In this document: positions 59,712-64,000 of the stretch, one piece after another | How the letters are laid out: the number at the start of each line of letters is the position of its first letter | Numbering within the stretch: the first letter of the stretch is position 1 | Assembly: GCA_020636325.1 (NCBI GenBank) | Contig: JACJYC010000019.1 | Coordinates: forward strand, 49,511-113,510 | Length of the DNA stretch: 64,000 nucleotides | Direction: 5' to 3' | DNA from: Lewinellaceae bacterium | GTDB taxonomy: Bacteria > Bacteroidota > Bacteroidia > Chitinophagales > Saprospiraceae | Translations under genes and position numbers: made by a program | The notes under the pieces: generated by a model | Database searches by the model: none | Told to the model about the DNA's origin: nothing | The model's input: the letters and a program-made list of their open reading frames with translations, nothing else

Positions 59712-60803
59712 TCAATGGTTCATTCTCAAGGACTGGAGTTGAATGAGCCCTCTTAAATCAGGATCCCCGGATTGCTGCAAACGGCCCTGGATAGCATCGG
59801 TATTCACATACCGGGCCATTTCGTTCAGAACTTCGTCATCGGATTGGGCCGGCAGACCAGGATATTTGCAATAAATTATAAATTCGCTTTGTTTATTGCT
59901 GGTTTTATCGTTCCGGTAGCCCGAAATGCCACCTCCGAAACCCAAATAGGGATAACTATCCTTTTCGGTGATATTGAATTCCGTACCTACATAGATTTTT
60001 GCGTGAAAATTGCCGAATACCCGGTAAAGGGATTCGTCGTCGGGCTTTAGGTCAAAATGTAAAAATTCGCCCAATTTCACCGCTTTTCCGGTATGGGAAA
60101 AAGCCGAATCGGGGTCGTAACTCCCGTCATTTTTCCTGTAAAGTCCGGTTGCCTTCACGATATAGGCATCTTCCTTATCCCAAACCGGTTTATAAAAGGT
60201 CAGTTTCGGATGTTTCCAAAGCCGGGCTTCGTCGCGCATTCTGAAATACAGGTCCCATTCTGCCACCGGGCTGCTGCCGTGCCAACCTGCCGCTTTTTCC
60301 CGTAAAAGGAACAGGCCTAAAAACACAAAGGACAAAAACCCCAGAGCCAGCAACATGGGCATAGCTTGTTTTTTGAACCTGCCGATTTTTTCTGGCGTCG
60401 CCGGGGCAGCTTCCGGCTCAGCAGCCGGGATTTTCCGGTATTCTTCCCACAGATCCACTACCGGCTTATAGTGTTCGCCACTTCGCCGGACGGGTATGTC
60501 GACAAAAGGATTGCGGTTGGAGATTGCAATGACCGATAAAATTTTCCGGACGTCGCCACCTTTTTCTTCTTCGCTTTTCCAAAACCTGTGCAAACTCTTT
60601 GCGCTGATATAACCGTAGATATTTTCCCTTTTCAGCTTTTCGTTTCCGGGAAACCTGGAAAGCAGAAAATCCTCCAGATGCTGAAAATCCTTTTCCGTAT
60701 AGGCATCCCTCTTGCCGAGGTCAAAAATACCGGTCTGGAGTCCAGTCCATTGCATGACCTCCCTTAACAGCCGAAGCTCGGTTTCTCTTTCGCGGTTATC
60801 CAT
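59712..60803 (-). CDS. Hypothetical single-pass membrane protein
   Basis: 363 residues. The N-terminal about 110 residues (ETELRLLREVMQWTGLQTGI, DFQHLEDFLLSRFPGNEKLK, YGYISAKSLHRFWKSEE) form a helical domain I do not recognise, with the look of a cytoplasmic protein-interaction module. A Pro/Ala linker (AAEPEAAPATPEKIG) leads to one membrane segment at about 150-170 (MPMLLALGFLSFVFLGLFLL). The outer part (about 175-363) is beta-rich (WDLYFRMRDEARLW, IYVGTEFNITEKDSYPYLGFG). Upstream, TACCTTTG (60936-60929) is a candidate -7 box and five TTGTC words cluster in the leader. Confidence 0.5.
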   Translation of the reverse strand: MDNRERETELRLLREVMQWTGLQTGIFDLGKRDAYTEKDFQHLEDFLLSRFPGNEKLKRENIYGYISAKSLHRFWKSEEEKGGDVRKILSVIAISNRNPFVDIPVRRSGEHYKPVVDLWEEYRKIPAAEPEAAPATPEKIGRFKKQAMPMLLALGFLSFVFLGLFLLREKAAGWHGSSPVAEWDLYFRMRDEARLWKHPKLTFYKPVWDKEDAYIVKATGLYRKNDGSYDPDSAFSHTGKAVKLGEFLHFDLKPDDESLYRVFGNFHAKIYVGTEFNITEKDSYPYLGFGGGISGYRNDKTSNKQSEFIIYCKYPGLPAQSDDEVLNEMARYVNTDAIQGRLQQSGDPDLRGLIQLQSLRMNH

Positions 60804-60928
60804 TGTGGTTTCCTTTTTAGACCGGAGTTCCGGCCCTGAAATGTCCTGGTTTGTCTTGCAGTTTGTCCTTGCTTGTCCGGTTTGTCGGTATCACCTTAGG
60901 CCTTGAAAAGTATTTCCGAGCGCTCTTA

Positions 60929-60936
60929 CAAAGGTA
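60929..60936 (-). promoter_or_regulatory. -7 box of the 59712-60803 gene
   Basis: Minus-strand TACCTTTG matches TAnnTTTG, about 126 bp before the start codon. The leader contains TTGTC (plus strand) at 60851, 60863, 60873 and 60882. Confidence 0.4.
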
Positions 60937-61019
60937 ACGATTTTCAAAAAACGGCCTGAAGCTTATATCGCTCATTCACTTGTCAAACTATTTCGTTCAT
61001 CTATCCAAATTTTCGAATC

Positions 61020-62342
61020 ATGAAACCATTCATCCTTGCGCCCATTTTTTTTGTCGCTTTATGCTGCTTTCTTCAACCCTTTTCGGCTGATCCGGCAGGC
61101 CCTGTCATATTCCAAATCGAACCCACCGACACCACAGGTCTGCGGCTGTTTTGCAACCGTGCGAGCATTGAGAAATATGATGAGACCTTAAGTCTCTGGC
61201 GCGAATTCAATGCATGTGCGGAGGTCGGCTGGCAGGAATACCGGACCCAAGGCAGGTTGATCACTCATTTTACAACGCTTCAGAATCGGTTCGGCGCTGA
61301 AAACATCCTTTTTGACACCATGGCAGGAACCGGATTGTTTGTCGAAATTCCAGGCGACCCCAAAAGCGGGCGCACACTGATCGTGCGGCCCGAAATTGAC
61401 GGGCTCTATTACCCTCCCACTGATTCCACGCTGGCGATGGTCAGGCATGCCTGCGGGCACAATACAGGCATGAGCGTCGCCTGTAGTCTGGCTGAAATTT
61501 TGCTGGAAAACAAAAAGAAAAAGAAAATCCCATGGAAAGCCGTGCTGTTCCTGTTCAGTCCAAGCGAAGAACGGGCCCCGAGCGGATTGGATTCAATGCT
61601 TGCCGGAAAAGATCTTTCCCGTTACGGAAAAATAGTGGCGCTGGGACAACACGTGAGTCCGGATGTACCGAATCATCAGGTGGAGGTGCGCAGCGGTACG
61701 GCGCAGGCTTCGAGCGAGATCTTGAGAATCTATATCGACGCTTCGGCGCTTAAAGGCGGGCATATTGCGGATAAGACAAACATCAATCCGCTGGAGATCT
61801 GGGAAAATATGCGATCGGAGATTGAACAGGAGGTAGAAAGCTGTTCGGCTGGAGGCGAATACCTGCTCCGGTGGTCCAATATCATCACATCGAGCCCCGA
61901 TAGCACCCCGGTCAACGTCCTGCCTCAAAAAGTAAAGGTTTTTGGAAATTTCAGGACATTTAATCCGGTTCATGAAGTCAGGAGCATAGAAAAGATCGAT
62001 TCTCTGATAGCCAATTTTTCAGCTCGTTACGCCGATAAGAAGGTGCTGATCTACCGGGTCCGTGAACAGGCCATTCCCGTCCTGGTGAACGACCCTGTGC
62101 TTACTGAATCGGTTAAAAAATGGGGAAGCGCCTTTCTGAAAAGACCCATTAATACACATAAACTGAGGCTTGGCTCGGATGATTTTGCTACTTTCAGGAA
62201 ATATAAAATCCCGGCAGTTCTAATCCGGTTGGGCGTCAAAGCCAATGGTGGTCTTCACAGGCAGGATTTTGAGATCATGGACCCGACGATCCTCCAAACG
62301 AGCCTTGGACTGTTCACCTTCCTGGTTTACTCGCTCGAATAG
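61020..62342 (+). CDS. Exported M20-family metallopeptidase/amidohydrolase
   Basis: 440 residues with a Sec signal (ILAPIFFVALCCFLQPF, cleaved near SADPA). Catalytic-domain features of M20D-type hydrolases are present: LIVRPEIDGL, MVRHACGHNTGMSVACSL with the metal-binding His, FLFSPSEERAP with the Glu-Glu pair, and GQHVSPDVPNH. The dimerisation domain lies about 220-335 (IYIDASALKGGHIADKTNI). HKLRLGSDDFATF and ALIRLG-like VLIRLGVKANGGLH are C-terminal. The metal ligands look intact, though the usual ADMDAL near the first site is PEIDGL. A peptide or N-acyl amino acid substrate is likely. It is 98 bp upstream of the Tat-exported Gfo/Idh gene and may be cotranscribed with it. Confidence 0.8.
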   Translation: MKPFILAPIFFVALCCFLQPFSADPAGPVIFQIEPTDTTGLRLFCNRASIEKYDETLSLWREFNACAEVGWQEYRTQGRLITHFTTLQNRFGAENILFDTMAGTGLFVEIPGDPKSGRTLIVRPEIDGLYYPPTDSTLAMVRHACGHNTGMSVACSLAEILLENKKKKKIPWKAVLFLFSPSEERAPSGLDSMLAGKDLSRYGKIVALGQHVSPDVPNHQVEVRSGTAQASSEILRIYIDASALKGGHIADKTNINPLEIWENMRSEIEQEVESCSAGGEYLLRWSNIITSSPDSTPVNVLPQKVKVFGNFRTFNPVHEVRSIEKIDSLIANFSARYADKKVLIYRVREQAIPVLVNDPVLTESVKKWGSAFLKRPINTHKLRLGSDDFATFRKYKIPAVLIRLGVKANGGLHRQDFEIMDPTILQTSLGLFTFLVYSLE

Positions 62343-62440
62343 ATCGTTTGCACGCCACCGGCACGCTGGGGAAAACGACCGAACCCTTGCAACTCTCCCC
62401 GATTTCCCCTAATTTACGCATTCAAGGAAAAACCAACGAC

Positions 62441-63949
62441 ATGAAAAAAAAGCATTCCCTCAACCGGCGTGAATTCGTCAGTCTGGCCGCTACTGCCGCC
62501 GCCGCTACCATCGTACCCCGCCATGTACTGGGCGGGCCGGGATTTGTACCGCCTTCCGACAAGATCACCATCGCCAATATCGGCTGCGGCACGCAAGGGC
62601 TCCGCGAAATGGGCAGCCTGCTGAGCAATCCGCAGGTACAGGTCGTCGCCGTCTGCGACCCCAACCGGTTCTCGATGGGTTATCTCGACTGGTCGCCCTC
62701 CGGCCTCCTCAACGATATTCGCGGAACGCTGGGCGACAAGACCTGGGGCGCCGACGTCAAAGGCATACCAGGCGGCCGGGATATGGGGCAGGCCTACGTG
62801 GAAAAATACTACGGCTCCAATATGCCTTCGGGAAGTTACAGGGGCTGCCCCGCTTACGAAGACTTCCGCGAATTGCTGGACCGGGAAAAAGACCTCGACG
62901 CGATCAAGATCATGACGCCCGACCACCTGCACGCCACCATCGCCATTGCCGCCATGAAAAAAGGCAAACACGTAGTGACCCACAAACCCATTGCCAACCG
63001 CATCCGGGAAGGGAAACTCGTGGTGGAAACCGCCCGGAAAACCGGCGCCATCACCCACCTGCTGGCCTGGAGCCGGCGGCCGGAATACGACCTGATCAAA
63101 CAGTGGATCGACGACGGCGTCATCGGCGAATTGCGGGAAATCCACAACTGGTCGTATCGCCCCGTATGGCCGCAGTGGACCAGCAATCCCACGGACACGC
63201 CGCCCGTCCCGGAAGGCTTGAACTGGGATCTCTGGCTGGGCCCCGTACCCGACCGGCCTTACCACCCCAATTACACCAACAACGTCTTCCGCGGCTGGTA
63301 CGATTTCGGCGGCGGCAGCATTGCCGACATGGGGCATTACAGCCTGTTCCCGCTGTTCCTTACGCTGGGCATCGACCGGGCGCCGGTGGCCGCCAAGTCT
63401 TTCGGCACCGTCACCCGCACCGCCGTCGACGGGGTCTGCAGGCCGGTAGTCAACAAGGTCGCCTTCCCCTACTCCTGCATGATCCAGCTGAAATTCCCGG
63501 AACAACGCTCGCTCCCGGCATTCGACCTGTACTGGTACGACGGCGGCATGAAGCCGTTCCCGCCGCCCGAACTGGAAGCCGACGGCCGCGACACCCCTGA
63601 GGAAGGGCTCATGTTCGTGGGTACCAAAGGTAAGATCCTCGGCGGCTTCCGGGGCGAGAATCCGGAGATCATCCCGGCTTCGGCCATGACCGCTTACCCG
63701 GGCAAGAAAACGCTTGACAAAGATCCGGACCGCGGTCGCGATGAATGGGTCCAGGCGATTCTGGACAAAAAGGAATCTCCCGGCAGTTTCCAGAACGCAG
63801 CCACCATCACCGAAACCATCAACCTCGCAGCCATAGCCCTGCGCGCCGGCAAACGGATCGAGTACGATTCTGACAAGACGCTGATCACCAATGACGAAGA
63901 GGCGAACCAGTATCTGACGCGGGAGTACAGGCGGGGGTGGGAGTTGTAG
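62441..63949 (+). CDS. Tat-exported Gfo/Idh/MocA-family oxidoreductase 2
   Basis: 502 residues from the ATG at 62441; the longer frame begins at 62348. NRREFVSLAATAAAATIVP is a twin-arginine signal. The Rossmann start is KITIANIGCGTQGLREMGSL. THKPIANRIREGKLVVE holds the catalytic Lys in T-H-K-P instead of E-K-P. GLNWDLWLGPVPDRPYHPNY, RGWYDFGGGSIADMGHY and NQYLTREYRRGWEL are family blocks shared with the protein at 51016. Members of this exported class are abundant in Bacteroidota and planctomycetes and are linked to sugar or aminosugar breakdown; the cofactor is probably NAD(P)(H) carried in by folded export through Tat. Confidence 0.85.
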   Translation: MKKKHSLNRREFVSLAATAAAATIVPRHVLGGPGFVPPSDKITIANIGCGTQGLREMGSLLSNPQVQVVAVCDPNRFSMGYLDWSPSGLLNDIRGTLGDKTWGADVKGIPGGRDMGQAYVEKYYGSNMPSGSYRGCPAYEDFRELLDREKDLDAIKIMTPDHLHATIAIAAMKKGKHVVTHKPIANRIREGKLVVETARKTGAITHLLAWSRRPEYDLIKQWIDDGVIGELREIHNWSYRPVWPQWTSNPTDTPPVPEGLNWDLWLGPVPDRPYHPNYTNNVFRGWYDFGGGSIADMGHYSLFPLFLTLGIDRAPVAAKSFGTVTRTAVDGVCRPVVNKVAFPYSCMIQLKFPEQRSLPAFDLYWYDGGMKPFPPPELEADGRDTPEEGLMFVGTKGKILGGFRGENPEIIPASAMTAYPGKKTLDKDPDRGRDEWVQAILDKKESPGSFQNAATITETINLAAIALRAGKRIEYDSDKTLITNDEEANQYLTREYRRGWEL

Positions 63950-63952
63950 CTG

Positions 63953-64000
63953 GATGCTTGATGCTGCCACGCTGAGGCGTGGTGGATGCTGCCACGCTGA
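63953..64000. repeat. Repeated TGCTGCCACGCTGAGGCGT unit at window end
   Basis: GATGCTGCCACGCTGAGGCG and a second GATGCTGCCACGCTGA follow the stop codon and run to the end of the window. The same word occurs at 45972-45988. Confidence 0.7.

Noticed and set aside
59439..59715. Two overlapping minus-strand frames before the methyltransferase
   Set aside because: Only the short YPLPVYNFKV segment looks protein-like. The rest is low-complexity Ser/Pro/Arg sequence.
62414..63970. 518-codon minus-strand frame opposite the second Gfo/Idh gene
   Set aside because: Antisense shadow. The plus-strand product has a twin-arginine signal and Rossmann fold.

Overview
The window looks like a chromosomal segment of a fairly high-GC member of the Bacteroidota, probably class Saprospiria (Lewinella or Haliscomenobacter type). 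The evidence is four proteins with type IX secretion (T9SS) C-terminal sorting domains, a SusC/SusD pair, SprB repeats, many lipoproteins, promoters of the Bacteroidota form TTTG-N19-TAnnTTTG, and intergenic DNA full of short tandem repeats and REP-like palindromes. No T9SS machinery, CRISPR array, complete prophage or transposase is visible.

Layout. 1-6183: a 5'-truncated ApbE lipoprotein, a DnaQ-type exonuclease, then a compact four-gene run of two MbnP-like lipoproteins and two di-heme MauG/CcP-family peroxidases. 6184-7239: 1.06 kb without a gene but with a series of RNA-like hairpins, three of which share a conserved upstream core. 7240-13755: a 2171-residue SprB-repeat adhesin. 13.9-16.2 kb: hpf, a XerC/D recombinase, a TonB C-terminal domain protein and a small Cys-rich lipoprotein. 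16.5-20.1 kb: two T9SS cargo proteins sharing a C-terminal module. 20.2-25.2 kb: a CDGSH/4Fe-4S protein and a SusD/SusC pair. 25.7-29.1 kb: an exopolysaccharide-type operon. 29.7-36.0 kb: housekeeping genes (fbaA, trxB, a DCC-like protein, ettA, ald). 36.7-40.6 kb: a porin-imelysin-di-heme oxidoreductase operon. 40.8-43.4 kb: gene remnants and orphan small genes. 43.5-46 kb: a LytS/LytTR two-component pair and a DUF1761 protein. 46-53.9 kb: a GH20 hexosaminidase, a double seven-bladed YVTN propeller, a Tat-exported Gfo/Idh/MocA protein and an FG-GAP-like lipoprotein. 54.1-54.5 kb: tRNA-Ser, a GIY-YIG gene and a broken tRNA-Ser copy. 54.8-64 kb: hypotheticals, a PL10-CE15 fusion, an acetyltransferase, a methyltransferase, an M20 peptidase and a second Tat-exported Gfo/Idh/MocA protein.

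Two clusters point to metal handling by di-heme enzymes: MbnP-MbnP-MbnH-MbnH and porin-imelysin-DHOR. Others point to polymer use (SusCD, GH20, PL10-CE15, exported oxidoreductases) and to surface display (SprB, YVTN and other T9SS cargo).

The strongest candidates for something undescribed are the triplicated structured element at 6491-6898, the doubled MbnP/MbnH cassette whose first lipoprotein gene begins with an in-frame piece of a 23S-rRNA-intervening-sequence protein, and the GIY-YIG gene placed between a full and a broken tRNA-Ser. Coordinates, motifs and palindromes were read by eye. Family names rest on remembered motifs, with no database search.
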